From the NCBI GenBank assembly GCA_947176605.1, contig CAMWRH010000017.1, positions 1 through 48,108 of the forward strand: DNA of 48,108 nucleotides, given 5' to 3'. This document shows positions 17,717 through 26,986 of the stretch, piece by piece. The notes below the pieces were generated by a model. The model was not told the origin of the DNA and ran no database searches. It saw nothing but the letters and a program-made list of their open reading frames with translations. The position numbers and the translations under genes are program-made. Each line of letters starts with the position of its first letter. Positions within the stretch are counted from its first letter, which is position 1. The stretch is from an uncultured Porphyromonadaceae bacterium (GTDB lineage: Bacteria; Bacteroidota; Bacteroidia; Bacteroidales; Muribaculaceae).

Positions 17717-19075
17717 TTAGTCTTCATGGTTAAAATTACTGTTGCGGTGTGATTCGGAGCCGAAATCGCGGTCGGGAGTATCGGCGTAGTCGTCGATATC
17801 TGCGGCATTCCGGTCGCTGTAGGTGCTACGGTAGTCATTGTAGTCGTCGGAGATGCCGTCGCCGGCGATGTTGTCGTCGGCGGCATCGTCAGCGTCGTAG
17901 GGGGCGCCGTAGGCCGGCTGTCCGGACTGTGAGTCCATATCCGACCGTGAGGCCGGAGTGGGGGCATCGGCTGAGGAGTCGAGGTGAAGTTCGGATATGA
18001 GATCGGTCACCAGACTGTTGTCCTGCTCATATGTGCCGGCCACGAAATCCACCCTGATGGGCTGATAGAATATGTAGGGCTTGAGATCCTGCGGGAAATA
18101 GGGATTATGCACCAGTCTGACCGCATCTTTCTCGGTGGTGATGATCACCTTGCGCTCCCCTTTCATCACGCGGAATTTTTCCGCGATGCGGTGTATGTCG
18201 CCGCGGCTGAAATCATGGTGATCGGGGAAATGCTCCACTTTCTTGCGGCATGGATACTGCCTGTAGTGGCGCACGAAATAATGCGGATGCGCTATCCCGG
18301 TGAGCAGCAGGATGGAATCCTTCTCGGTGAATGACCCGAGATTTACCGTAAACCGGCATTCATCCGGGAATACGGGCTTCAGGGAGTCATACACATAGCG
18401 TGAGAAGTAGAGCTTCTGGAATTTCATCAGGTCGAGCTCTTTAGTAACAATCCTGAAGTCAATCGGGCTCAGCGATTCCGGACATTTTGTGACTATCACC
18501 TTATCGGCCCGGTTGATTTCATGGGCAGACTCACGCAGGCGCCCAAGCGGGAGCAGACGGTCTTTATATACCGGGCGCCCATACTCCATCAGCAGCACCG
18601 AAATGCGGGGCTTCACCCAACGGTGCTGGAAGGAGTCGTCGAGCACTATGAGGTCGAGGTCGGGATAAAGCCGTATCAGTTCGCTGATACCCTTGCGGCG
18701 GTTCTCGCATACGGCCACTTTGGCCATCATGCCGAATTTGTTGTAGATCTGCCAGGGCTCGTCGCCTATGGAGTCGGGGGTGCTTTTGGAATTGGCCACG
18801 ATAAATCCGCGCGTCTTGCGCTTATAGCCACGGCTCAGCACCGCCACTTTGTAGCTCCCGCACAGATGGCTTACGATATACTCCGTGTGCGGAGTCTTGC
18901 CGGTGCCTCCCACCGTGAGATTCCCCACTCCGATTACCGGCACCTCGAACTCCACCTGACGGAGCACTCCGAGGTCAAACAGTTTGTTGCGCACCCACAT
19001 CACCGCTCCATAAATCCAGGAGAGCGGCATCAGGAGGCATGTGAGTATTTTATCTGCTGTAGTTTTCACGGGCAC
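17717..19075 (-). CDS. lpxK: Tetraacyldisaccharide 4'-kinase LpxK with Asp-rich tail
   Basis: LpxK phosphorylates the lipid A disaccharide at position 4' on the inner membrane. The 452-residue product carries an N-terminal membrane-associated helix (about 9-28), the P-loop GNLTVGGTGKT at 51-61, and the LDDSFQHR block (ordinarily DDGFQH) near 140-150 that is typical of the family. Residues 1-365 span the usual LpxK. After that comes an extra tail of 87 residues in which about a quarter are Asp, with Tyr, Ser, Ala and Asn making up most of the rest and no predicted fold. The gene starts 26 bases after sppA and ends 44 bases before punA. Confidence 0.93.
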   Translation of the reverse strand: MPVKTTADKILTCLLMPLSWIYGAVMWVRNKLFDLGVLRQVEFEVPVIGVGNLTVGGTGKTPHTEYIVSHLCGSYKVAVLSRGYKRKTRGFIVANSKSTPDSIGDEPWQIYNKFGMMAKVAVCENRRKGISELIRLYPDLDLIVLDDSFQHRWVKPRISVLLMEYGRPVYKDRLLPLGRLRESAHEINRADKVIVTKCPESLSPIDFRIVTKELDLMKFQKLYFSRYVYDSLKPVFPDECRFTVNLGSFTEKDSILLLTGIAHPHYFVRHYRQYPCRKKVEHFPDHHDFSRGDIHRIAEKFRVMKGERKVIITTEKDAVRLVHNPYFPQDLKPYIFYQPIRVDFVAGTYEQDNSLVTDLISELHLDSSADAPTPASRSDMDSQSGQPAYGAPYDADDAADDNIAGDGISDDYNDYRSTYSDRNAADIDDYADTPDRDFGSESHRNSNFNHED

Positions 19076-19101
19076 CGGTAATTTCTGTTAATTTGCGATT
19101 C

Positions 19102-20913
19102 TTACATTTTCACCTTTATCGGCATCATGCGGGCCTGCTCGGGACGCCGCAGGAAAATCATTTCCACCTCCTCGGCATACTCGGCCTCGGGCACAAGTCC
19201 CACGGCTTCCTTCAGGAGAGTCTGGCGGATTTCGCCGCTCATCCCCTGCTGCAGCGACTGGCTCACCAGAGTCCAGAAATCGCTGTCAAGACGCGGATAC
19301 GCCACTACCTCGCAATTCTTGCCGCCGGCATCTGTCACTTTGGCCTGCACCCAGTCGATTGCCGACTGAAGGCTTCCCATCTCGTCGACGAGCTTCAGTT
19401 CGAGCGCTTTCGCGCCATCCCATACGCGCCCCTCGGCGATCTGGCGCACTCGGGCATCGGAGAGGTTGCGCCCCTTGGCCACACGCCCTACGAATTTGTC
19501 GTAGCCGCGTTCTATCATCTTCTGCATTTCGGCAAGCTGGCTGTCGGTCATCGGGCGCAGCAGGCTCGGGAAGTCGACCTCCGGATTCGTGCTTACAAAC
19601 TGCGGCGTCACTCCTACGCGCTGCGCGAGCGCCGAGGCATTGGGGATCATGCCGAATATGCCGATGGAGCCTGTCACAGTCATCGGATCGGCAAAGATCC
19701 TGTCAGCCTGGCAGGATATCCAGTAGCCGCCGGAGGCCGCATAGTCGCCCATCGAGACGGCAAAGGGTTTCCCTTTTGATTTGAAATAGTTGAGGGCCTC
19801 CCCTATCAGGTCGGAGCCGAATACGGAGCCGCCGGGAGAGTTGACACGAAGCACGAGTCCCTTTACCTTGTCATTGTCGGCCAGGTCAGTGATTACCGGC
19901 ACGAGCACACTGCAGTTGATGCCGGTCTTGGTGCTTTCCGAAATCTCGCCCGTGGCGTAAAGCACGGCAATCTGGCTCGACGCATCATACGAGACTCCGA
20001 AAGGAGCCTCGGAGCCGAGAGCCGACGGCCCGACGAAATTCACCTTCTTCTTATCCACACCCACGGCATTGGCGATACGCTCATCCATGGTGCGCTCGTA
20101 GACTGCCTTGTCGACCAGATGGCGCTCTACGGCAAACGAGGCTTCCTGAAGCATCAGCACCTGGCGGCTCACTATCGTGTCGAATTGTCCGGGGGTAAGC
20201 TTGCGGCTGCGGCATATCTCATCTGTCACGAAGTTCCACATGTTGCCGTAGAGTGTGTCGAGCTGTGCGCGGGCCGGAGCACTCATTTCGTTGCTGATAT
20301 AGGGCTCTACGGCTGATTTGAAGGTGCCCACCTTCACTACCTGCATCTGCACCCCTATCTTGTCGAGCAGCCCCTTGAAGTAGAGGGCTGCCGTACCCAT
20401 GCCGTTGATCGACAGTGAGCCGGCGGGATTGAGGAAGATGCTGTCGGCCACGGTAGCCACATAATAGTCGCCAAGGCCCATGCCGTCGGAGTAGGCATAG
20501 ATTTTCTTATTGCTTTTCTTAAACTCCAGGAGCTCGTCGCGCAGCGCATGGAGTGTGGCAGGGGCTGCCGCCACTCCGTTGCATTTAAGATATATCATGC
20601 GCACATTCTTGTCGGATGCCGCGCTGCGCACGGCGCTGATCAGTCCGCTAAGACTCATCGGCATCTCAAGGTCGCCGTTAAGGAGCTTCATCGGGCTGAG
20701 GTCGGGACGCTGGTCGCGCTCCACGATCTCGCCTGAAAGGTCGAGGGTGAGCACGGTGTTGGCCTTCACCTTCTCCACATTCTCCACGGCCGCCATGCCG
20801 GCTTTGCCTATTAAGGAGAATATCACTATGGCCAAAGCCACACAGAAGAGGCCAAGCGCTACCCATGCACCGATGAACGACGACAGAAAGTTTAAGAAAA
20901 ATTTCTTGAGCAT
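19102..20913 (-). CDS. sppA: Signal peptide peptidase SppA, long form
   Basis: SppA degrades signal peptides left in the inner membrane after secretion. This is the 67-kDa double-domain type: 603 residues with an N-terminal membrane anchor (about 12-36) and two S49 domains. The catalytic pair is visible as Lys199 in VGTFKSAVEPY and Ser394 in GDYAASGGYW, matching the Lys/Ser dyad split between the two halves in E. coli SppA. The supporting block VNSPGGSVFGSDL lies near 358-369. It is the first gene of an operon with lpxK and punA; a hairpin at 20940-20971 lies just upstream and separates it from glmM. Confidence 0.95.
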   Translation of the reverse strand: MLKKFFLNFLSSFIGAWVALGLFCVALAIVIFSLIGKAGMAAVENVEKVKANTVLTLDLSGEIVERDQRPDLSPMKLLNGDLEMPMSLSGLISAVRSAASDKNVRMIYLKCNGVAAAPATLHALRDELLEFKKSNKKIYAYSDGMGLGDYYVATVADSIFLNPAGSLSINGMGTAALYFKGLLDKIGVQMQVVKVGTFKSAVEPYISNEMSAPARAQLDTLYGNMWNFVTDEICRSRKLTPGQFDTIVSRQVLMLQEASFAVERHLVDKAVYERTMDERIANAVGVDKKKVNFVGPSALGSEAPFGVSYDASSQIAVLYATGEISESTKTGINCSVLVPVITDLADNDKVKGLVLRVNSPGGSVFGSDLIGEALNYFKSKGKPFAVSMGDYAASGGYWISCQADRIFADPMTVTGSIGIFGMIPNASALAQRVGVTPQFVSTNPEVDFPSLLRPMTDSQLAEMQKMIERGYDKFVGRVAKGRNLSDARVRQIAEGRVWDGAKALELKLVDEMGSLQSAIDWVQAKVTDAGGKNCEVVAYPRLDSDFWTLVSQSLQQGMSGEIRQTLLKEAVGLVPEAEYAEEVEMIFLRRPEQARMMPIKVKM

Positions 20914-20939
20914 AAGTATCTCTAATAAAAGTTGTTGTC

Positions 20940-20971
20940 GGCTTCCGCGTCCTCCGGAGGGCGCGGAAGCC
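20940..20971 (-). terminator. Hairpin terminator after glmM
   Basis: GGCTTCCGCG (20940-20949) pairs with CGCGGAAGCC (20962-20971), and an inner CCTCCGGAGG extends the fold. The minus strand then reads into an A/T-rich stretch with a TTTT run about 10 bases on. Confidence 0.6.
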
Positions 20972-21028
20972 CGTTAGGTGTGTGTGTACGTGTAGTCAGT
21001 ATAGTTGCGGGCCGAGAGGGGTGTCGGC

Positions 21029-22411
21029 TCAGAGTGAGGCGATTATCCCCTTCATCTCCTCGGCCAGACGCTCAGCCTGCTCCATAGTGGAGGCCTCGCT
21101 GTAGATGCGGATTATCGGCTCGGTATTGGATTTGCGGAGGTGCACCCAGCTGTCGGCAAAATCTATCTTCACACCGTCGATGTCGTTGATTTCCTCTTTG
21201 CTGAAGTGCTTCTTGGCTGCATCAAGAATCGCGTCGACATCTGTATCAGGCGTAAGGGTGATCTTATTCTTGGCGATGGCATACTGCGGATATCCGGCCT
21301 TGAGCTCGGTCATCTTCTTTCCCGACTTGGCGAGAAGGGTAAGGAAAAGGGCCACACCTACGAGTGCGTCGCGCCCGTAATGCAGTGCGGGATATATCAC
21401 CCCGCCGTTGCCTTCGCCACCGATCACGGCTCCTGTCTCTTTCATTTTGGCCACCACATTCACCTCGCCCACGGCAGCCGCATTATAGTCGCAGCCGTGA
21501 GCACGGGTCACATCGCGCAGCGCACGCGAGGAGCTGAGATTCGACACCGTGGAGCCGGGAGTGTGCGAAAGCACATAGTCGGCCACTGCCACCAGCGTGT
21601 ATTCCTCTACAAACATCTCGCCATTCTCCATCACCAGGGCCAGACGGTCGACATCCGGATCCACCACCACGCCGCAGTCGGCATCAGAGGTGCGCATCAC
21701 TTCGGCGATGCCGGTAAGATTCTCCGGTATCGGTTCGGGAGTATGTGCGAAGCGGCCGTTGGCCTCGCAGTTGAGTTCTATTATCTTTTTCACTCCCAGA
21801 GCGCGGAGCAGACGCGGGATGATGCGTCCGCCCACGGAATTGACCGCATCCACAGCCACCGTAAGGTCAGCCTTGCGGATGGCCTCGCGGTCTACGAGAG
21901 GCAGCCCGAGCACCATCTCTATGTGGCGCTCATCGTAGGTCTCGTTGCGGTATTCCGCACCGAGATCCATCACATCGGCAAATGTAAAATCCTCAGCCTC
22001 GGCAATGGCTATCACCTGCTTGCCCTCGGCATCATTGAGGAACTCCCCTTTGGAGTTGAGGAGCTTGAGGGCATTCCACTGTGTGGGGTTATGCGAGGCG
22101 GTGATGATTATGCCTCCGTCGGCACCCTCGCAGGTGACGGCGATTTCAGTGGTAGGAGTGGTGGCAAGTCCGATATTGACCACATCAAGCCCCATGGCCA
22201 TCAGTGTGCCGCATACGAGCTTGTCGACCATCGCACCTGAAAGGCGGGCATCGCGTCCCACCACAATCTTGCGCGCACGCCCTTCGGAAGAGCGCTTGAT
22301 AAACTCTGCGTAGGCCGCAGTGAAACGCACGATATCCACGCCGCCAAGGCCATCGCCCGAGCGGCCGCCTATCGTGCCGCGTATTCCTGAGATTGATTTT
22401 ATAAGTGACAT
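21029..22411 (-). CDS. glmM: Phosphoglucosamine mutase
   Basis: This alpha-D-phosphohexomutase converts glucosamine-6-phosphate to glucosamine-1-phosphate for peptidoglycan and LPS precursors. The 460-residue product shows the phosphoserine loop TASHNP at 104-109 (Ser106), the Mg-binding DPDVDR at 251-256, the sugar-binding loop GGEGNGGVI near 335, and a C-terminal phosphate-binding block RKSNTEPIIRIYSEA. The length is normal. Phosphomannomutase activity cannot be excluded from motifs alone, but the start SISGIRGTIGG fits bacterial GlmM-like members in Bacteroidales. Its ATG shares one base with the stop of the upstream lipoprotein gene (TGATG), so the two are coupled. Confidence 0.9.
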   Translation of the reverse strand: MSLIKSISGIRGTIGGRSGDGLGGVDIVRFTAAYAEFIKRSSEGRARKIVVGRDARLSGAMVDKLVCGTLMAMGLDVVNIGLATTPTTEIAVTCEGADGGIIITASHNPTQWNALKLLNSKGEFLNDAEGKQVIAIAEAEDFTFADVMDLGAEYRNETYDERHIEMVLGLPLVDREAIRKADLTVAVDAVNSVGGRIIPRLLRALGVKKIIELNCEANGRFAHTPEPIPENLTGIAEVMRTSDADCGVVVDPDVDRLALVMENGEMFVEEYTLVAVADYVLSHTPGSTVSNLSSSRALRDVTRAHGCDYNAAAVGEVNVVAKMKETGAVIGGEGNGGVIYPALHYGRDALVGVALFLTLLAKSGKKMTELKAGYPQYAIAKNKITLTPDTDVDAILDAAKKHFSKEEINDIDGVKIDFADSWVHLRKSNTEPIIRIYSEASTMEQAERLAEEMKGIIASL

Positions 22412-23025
22412 CAGTATTCCGGTTTATAGTATTTCACATTTACAAGGAACGGTATGCACGACGACTGTTCCGACTGGAACGTGGTGCCCGTGAAGCCTGA
22501 ATAGGATTTCAGCACGAGGTTCACTTCCGAGTAATATCCCAGATAGTCGAGCGGTATCTGCATTCCGGTGCCGAACTGCGTCGTGGTGGGATACACCTTG
22601 TTGCCATAGAAAAGATACGTCGATCCTACCGAGCTGTCGAGATTATCCATATTGCCGTAGGAGCCGGGATCAATGCCGTTGTACATGGCCTTGATGTTCT
22701 GACGCTCAAACCGGAAGAGCACCTTGTCGCCCTCCTTCGGCCTGTTGTCAGGATCTCCCGGATTGATTACCTGCATATAGACAGTGCCGTCTTCATCCAT
22801 GCGATAGAACGGGGCATCGGCACCGGTGATAAACACGCTGTCGGCCGGCACCGAGGTCTCCACGGTCTGCTGGGCAAGATACCAGTTGACGGCTTTCTCT
22901 TCGTCACGCAGCAGATCGGAGTAACTCTCCGTGTCGTCGCACGATGCAAGCGCGCCGGCGGCCAGTGCGGTCAGTCCCCAAGACATGGCATATCGCCGTA
23001 TGATTCTTATATTATTCTTATGCAT
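22411..23025 (-). CDS. Putative lipoprotein (DUF4827-like)
   Basis: The 204-residue product has a basic N-terminus, a hydrophobic stretch and a lipobox ALASC with Cys29 as the likely lipidated residue; an internal ATG at residue 14 is an alternative start. The mature part has blocks such as SCDDTESYSDLLRDEEKAVNWYL and the C-terminal IPFLVNVKYYKPEY. It resembles a Bacteroidales-specific lipoprotein family often found next to glmM, possibly with an FKBP-like fold. The function is unknown. It overlaps glmM by one base. Upstream, 73 bases separate it from nrnA on the same strand. Confidence 0.8.
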   Translation of the reverse strand: MHKNNIRIIRRYAMSWGLTALAAGALASCDDTESYSDLLRDEEKAVNWYLAQQTVETSVPADSVFITGADAPFYRMDEDGTVYMQVINPGDPDNRPKEGDKVLFRFERQNIKAMYNGIDPGSYGNMDNLDSSVGSTYLFYGNKVYPTTTQFGTGMQIPLDYLGYYSEVNLVLKSYSGFTGTTFQSEQSSCIPFLVNVKYYKPEY

Positions 23026-23098
23026 TATGTCGTTTCGTCGTTATCGTCGTTATTTTTTCACGCTGCCGAGGTCTTTACGGCAACGTTGAGCGGGATGC

Positions 23099-24142
23099 TT
23101 ATTCTATTTTTTCCAGCCGCGCAGGCAGATAGCATTTGAATCCGGGGAGGGCTTCAAGCAGGATCCTGCGGCACTCCTCAAGCGAACCGTGAAATTCGGC
23201 ACCGGCCGCCTGCCTGTGGCCGCCTCCGCCAAACAGCTGCTTGCACACTTCCGACACCGGGAAATTCTCGACACTGCGTGCCGACACCTTTATGCAGTCG
23301 GCATCCTGGCGCAGGAAGTAGGAAGAGATTATGCCACGCACGTTAAGGGGCTCGTTGACCAGTCCTTCCGTATCGCCACGCTCGTAGTTGAAGCGCTTCA
23401 GCTCATCGGAATCGATGGTGATTACGGCGGCGCGCATCGGCTCGATGATCTCGAGCTTCTCACTCAGCGCGTAGGCCTGCAGACGCAGGCTCGACAGGGA
23501 GCGGGCGAAAAGCGCCTCGCGCACGATCCGGTTCTTGTCGACCCCTTTTTCGAGCAGGCGCATCAGCACTTCGTAAATCTCGGGGTCGGAGCAGTTGACG
23601 CTGAAGTTGCGGGTATCGGTCACTATACCGGTACACAGGCAGGTGGCGCAGTCAAGATCCATCTCCGGATAGAGCCCCATGGCCGCTATGATGCGGAACA
23701 TCAGTTCGCACGTGCTCGACATCTCCGGAATCGAGAACATCAGGTCGCAGAAATCCGATGGCTCCTGGTGATGGTCGACCAGCACCTTGCGGCATTTCGC
23801 GCCGTCGACCACCGGCCCGAACGCGTCCTGACGCGACGGAGCATTGAAGTCGCAGCATATTATCAGATCGGCCTCCGACACCAGACGCCGGCAATAATCA
23901 TCATGACGTGTAAATATCGAGATTCCCTTGAACCCCGGCAGAAATGTCAGCGACCGGGGCGGCTGGTCAGGCACCACCACCGTGGCTCGCTTGCCCAGAC
24001 GCTGCAACAGATGATACATGCCAAGCGTGCTCCCTATGGCATCACCATCAGGGCGCACATGACACGTCAGCACTATCTGCTCGCTTTCCTCTATCCATCG
24101 GCGGAATTGCTCGGCCGAGGCTCTGTCTATTATCTTATGCAT
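23099..24142 (-). CDS. nrnA: DHH phosphoesterase NrnA-like
   Basis: DHH/DHHA1 proteins of the NrnA type degrade short RNA oligonucleotides and can dephosphorylate pAp to AMP. The 347-residue product shows DGDAIGS from residue 32, CCDFN near 96-100, the defining DHH triad at 123-125, and the C-terminal DHHA1 glycine block GGGGHRQAAGA. Full length. It is transcribed divergently from mazG; a TACCTTTG box at 24202-24209 lies about 60 bases upstream of the ATG. Confidence 0.93.
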   Translation of the reverse strand: MHKIIDRASAEQFRRWIEESEQIVLTCHVRPDGDAIGSTLGMYHLLQRLGKRATVVVPDQPPRSLTFLPGFKGISIFTRHDDYCRRLVSEADLIICCDFNAPSRQDAFGPVVDGAKCRKVLVDHHQEPSDFCDLMFSIPEMSSTCELMFRIIAAMGLYPEMDLDCATCLCTGIVTDTRNFSVNCSDPEIYEVLMRLLEKGVDKNRIVREALFARSLSSLRLQAYALSEKLEIIEPMRAAVITIDSDELKRFNYERGDTEGLVNEPLNVRGIISSYFLRQDADCIKVSARSVENFPVSEVCKQLFGGGGHRQAAGAEFHGSLEECRRILLEALPGFKCYLPARLEKIE

Positions 24143-24201
24143 TATCCGTTATTGAGCTACAGGACTCACCCGCTTTCCGGGCTTATATCCGATTCAACTC
24201 A

Positions 24202-24209
24202 CAAAGGTA
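24202..24209 (-). promoter_or_regulatory. Candidate -7 box for nrnA
   Basis: On the minus strand this reads TACCTTTG, a full TAnnTTTG match 60 bases upstream of nrnA. The -33 element is not clear. Confidence 0.5.
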
Positions 24210-24242
24210 ATGTATTATTCTCAATTTTCCGTTTTTTTTCCT

Positions 24243-24250
24243 TAATTTTG
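24243..24250 (+). promoter_or_regulatory. Candidate -7 box for mazG
   Basis: TAATTTTG matches TAnnTTTG and stands about 61 bases upstream of mazG, back to back with the nrnA promoter. The leader contains the short ORF MTPSGG (24278-24298), which overlaps a small CCCC/GGGG hairpin. Confidence 0.5.
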
Positions 24251-24311
24251 CAATGAATATCTCAATATATGAACCCCATGACCCCCTCCGGGGGCTGAAA
24301 TAACCCTTGAC

Positions 24312-25109
24312 ATGCACTCCAAAGAGGAAAAACTTAAGGCTTTCGGACGTATGCTCGATGTACTCGATGTGCTACGTGTAAAATGCCCCTGGGACGCTAA
24401 GCAGACCAATGAGTCTCTCCGCCCCAACACGATTGAGGAAACTTTCGAACTCGCCGAGGCACTCGGCGCCGACGACACCGACAATATCCGCAAGGAGCTC
24501 GGCGACGTGCTCCTGCATATCGCCTTCTACTCTAAAATCGGCGAGGAGAAGGGGCAGTTTGACATCGCGGATGTCTGCGATTCGCTGACCGATAAACTGA
24601 TCTTCCGCCATCCCCACGTTTTCGGTGAGGTGAAGGTGGATTCTACAGATGAGGTGCTCAACAACTGGGAGCAGCTGAAGCTGAAGGAAAAGGGGGGCAA
24701 TAAGACGGTGCTCGGTGGAGTCCCCTCTGCCCTGCCCGCCCTCCTCAAGGCCAACCGCATCCAGGAGAAGGTGCGCAATGTAGGTTTCGACTGGGAAGAG
24801 CCCTCGCAGGTATGGGACAAGGTGGCTGAGGAAATCTCCGAAGTGCGCGCCGAAATCGACCGCGACGACAAGGATGCGACGGAAGCCGAATTCGGCGACC
24901 TGCTCTTTGCCGTGGTCAACGCCGCTCGACTCTACGGTGTGAACCCGGAAAATGCGCTCGACCGCACGAACCGCAAGTTCATAGCCCGCTTCAATTACCT
25001 TGAACAGGCCTGCAAGGAGCGCGGTCTCTGTCTGCGCGATATGTCGCTGGCCGAGATGGATGCCATCTGGGAGGAGGCAAAGACCGCCCTCAAGCAACAG
25101 AAATCCTGA
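24312..25109 (+). CDS. mazG: Nucleoside triphosphate pyrophosphohydrolase MazG
   Basis: MazG hydrolyses (d)NTPs, including damaged ones, to NMP and PPi. The 265-residue product has the tandem-domain layout of cellular MazG: CPWD at 25-28, the metal-binding EETFELAEA from 42 with the paired KELGDVLLH near 61-69, a linker region with NRIQEKVRNVGFDW, and a second copy ATEAEFGDLLFAVVNAAR near 195. All key acidic residues are present. It is the first gene of a plus-strand unit; topB starts 22 bases after its stop, so they are probably co-transcribed. Confidence 0.96.
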   Translation: MHSKEEKLKAFGRMLDVLDVLRVKCPWDAKQTNESLRPNTIEETFELAEALGADDTDNIRKELGDVLLHIAFYSKIGEEKGQFDIADVCDSLTDKLIFRHPHVFGEVKVDSTDEVLNNWEQLKLKEKGGNKTVLGGVPSALPALLKANRIQEKVRNVGFDWEEPSQVWDKVAEEISEVRAEIDRDDKDATEAEFGDLLFAVVNAARLYGVNPENALDRTNRKFIARFNYLEQACKERGLCLRDMSLAEMDAIWEEAKTALKQQKS

Positions 25110-25131
25110 TAATCACCCCCTATTCCGCAAA

Positions 25132-26982
25132 ATGATTCTATGCATCACCGAGAAACCGAGTGTGGCCGCCGACATCGCACGCCTGCTCGGTGCCTCCGCC
25201 CGACGTGAGGGATTCTTCGAGGGGGGAGGATATTGGGTCACCTGGACCTACGGTCATCTCTGCACCCTCAAGGAGCCGGCCGACTACTCTCCATACTGGA
25301 AGAGCTGGTCGCTGAGCTTCCTGCCGATGATTCCTCCCCGATTCGGAATCAAAATCATTCCTCAGCCCAGCATCGAACGCCAGTTCCGCGTAATTGAAGC
25401 CCTCATTGCCAAAGCCGATGAGATAATCAACTGCGGCGACGCCGGGCAGGAGGGTGAGCTCATACAGCGATGGGTGATGCAGAAGGCCGGATGCCGCATC
25501 CCCGTAAGAAGGCTCTGGATATCTTCGCTTACAGATGAGGCTATCCGTGAAGGATTCAACAACCTCCGCCCCGAGACCGACCTCAAGCCTCTCTACGAGG
25601 CCGGCCTGTGCCGCGCCATCGGCGACTGGATACTCGGCATCAACGCCACCCGGCTCTATACGCTAAAGTATGCGCAGAACCGGCAGATACTCTCCGTAGG
25701 ACGCGTGCAGACCCCGACTCTGGCCCTCCTTGTGAAACGCCAGGACGAAATCGACCATTTCGTGCCAAAGGATTACTGGGAGCTGAAGACCGTATACCGC
25801 AACGTCACTTTCTCTGCACAAGGAAAGAATTTCGACTCCGAGGATAAGGCCATGGCTATGGTGGAGAAACTTAAGCCGCTGCCGTTTGAAGTGACGGATT
25901 TCTCGAAGAAGAAAGGCTCTGAAGCTCCCCCGAGGCTGTATGACCTCACCTCGCTGCAGGTGGACTGCAACAAGAAGCTCGGCATCGGCGTCGACGACTC
26001 GCTCAAAATCATACAGAGTCTGTATGAGAAGAAGGTATCCACATATCCGCGTGTCGACACCACTTACCTCACCGACGACATATACCCCAAGTGCGGCCCT
26101 ACGCTGCTCGGGCTGACGCAATACGCACATCTCGTGGAGCCGCTGAAGGGACGCCCGCTGCGAAAGACGAAGAAGGTGTTCGACAATTCAAAAGTCACCG
26201 ACCACCATGCCATAATACCCACCGGGCAGCCGTTGCCATCGAATCTGTCGGATCTGGAGCGTCGCGTGTTTGATCTTATCGCACGCCGCTTCATATCGGT
26301 GTTCTATCCCGACTGCACATTTGAGCAGACCACGGTGCTCGGCCAGGTGGACAATACCAAGTTCAAGGCCACCGGACGCATCATCCTCGACCAGGGATGG
26401 AAGGCCGTATATGCAAAGGAGGCAAAGGAGGCCGCCGATGACGATGACACCTCCAACGCCGATGCCAGGAATGAGGAAGCCCAGGAAATGCCCGTATTCA
26501 CCAAAGGGGAATCCGGACCTCACGAACCGAAACTTAACAAGAAGACCACCCAGCCCCCTAAACTCTACACCGAAGGCACTCTGCTGAAAGCCATGGAGAC
26601 TGCCGGATCGCAGGTGGAGGACGAGGATCTGCGCGAAGCCTTGAAAGCCAACGGAATTGGACGTCCCTCAACCAGGGCCGCCATCATCGAGACGCTCTAT
26701 AAGCGTGGGTATATCGAAAAGGTGCGGAAATCGATCAAGGCCACCGAGGCCGGAATCGCGCTGATTAATCTGATTAAGGTTGACCTGCTGAAAAGCGCCG
26801 AGCTCACAGGTATCTGGGAGAACCGTCTGCGCATGATCGAGCGGCAGGAATACGCTCCGGCAGAATTCCTGAATCAGCTGAAGCAGATGATTTCGCAGAT
26901 TACGGTGCAGGTGCTGGCCGACAATTCCCGAGTCTCCATCGAGGCAACGCAGCCACAGGCTACACCCCCTAAAAAGAATTGA
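25132..26982 (+). CDS. topB: DNA topoisomerase III
   Basis: This type IA topoisomerase decatenates and relaxes DNA through a 5'-phosphotyrosine link. The 616-residue protein begins MILCITEKPSVA with the Toprim domain, followed by the GHLCTL and GDAGQEGELI blocks (acidic metal site), SVGRVQTPTLALL, and the active-site block TYPRVDTTYL containing the catalytic Tyr. An acidic insertion of about 30 residues (near 428-458, with ADDDDTSNAD) is followed by the conserved LYTEGTLLKAMETAG and GIGRPSTRAAIIETL. No C-terminal zinc ribbon is present, as in many TopB. The start is the ATG at 25132; the open frame running in from 25000 overlaps mazG and is not family-like. Confidence 0.95.
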   Translation: MILCITEKPSVAADIARLLGASARREGFFEGGGYWVTWTYGHLCTLKEPADYSPYWKSWSLSFLPMIPPRFGIKIIPQPSIERQFRVIEALIAKADEIINCGDAGQEGELIQRWVMQKAGCRIPVRRLWISSLTDEAIREGFNNLRPETDLKPLYEAGLCRAIGDWILGINATRLYTLKYAQNRQILSVGRVQTPTLALLVKRQDEIDHFVPKDYWELKTVYRNVTFSAQGKNFDSEDKAMAMVEKLKPLPFEVTDFSKKKGSEAPPRLYDLTSLQVDCNKKLGIGVDDSLKIIQSLYEKKVSTYPRVDTTYLTDDIYPKCGPTLLGLTQYAHLVEPLKGRPLRKTKKVFDNSKVTDHHAIIPTGQPLPSNLSDLERRVFDLIARRFISVFYPDCTFEQTTVLGQVDNTKFKATGRIILDQGWKAVYAKEAKEAADDDDTSNADARNEEAQEMPVFTKGESGPHEPKLNKKTTQPPKLYTEGTLLKAMETAGSQVEDEDLREALKANGIGRPSTRAAIIETLYKRGYIEKVRKSIKATEAGIALINLIKVDLLKSAELTGIWENRLRMIERQEYAPAEFLNQLKQMISQITVQVLADNSRVSIEATQPQATPPKKN

Positions 26983-26986
26983 CGTT

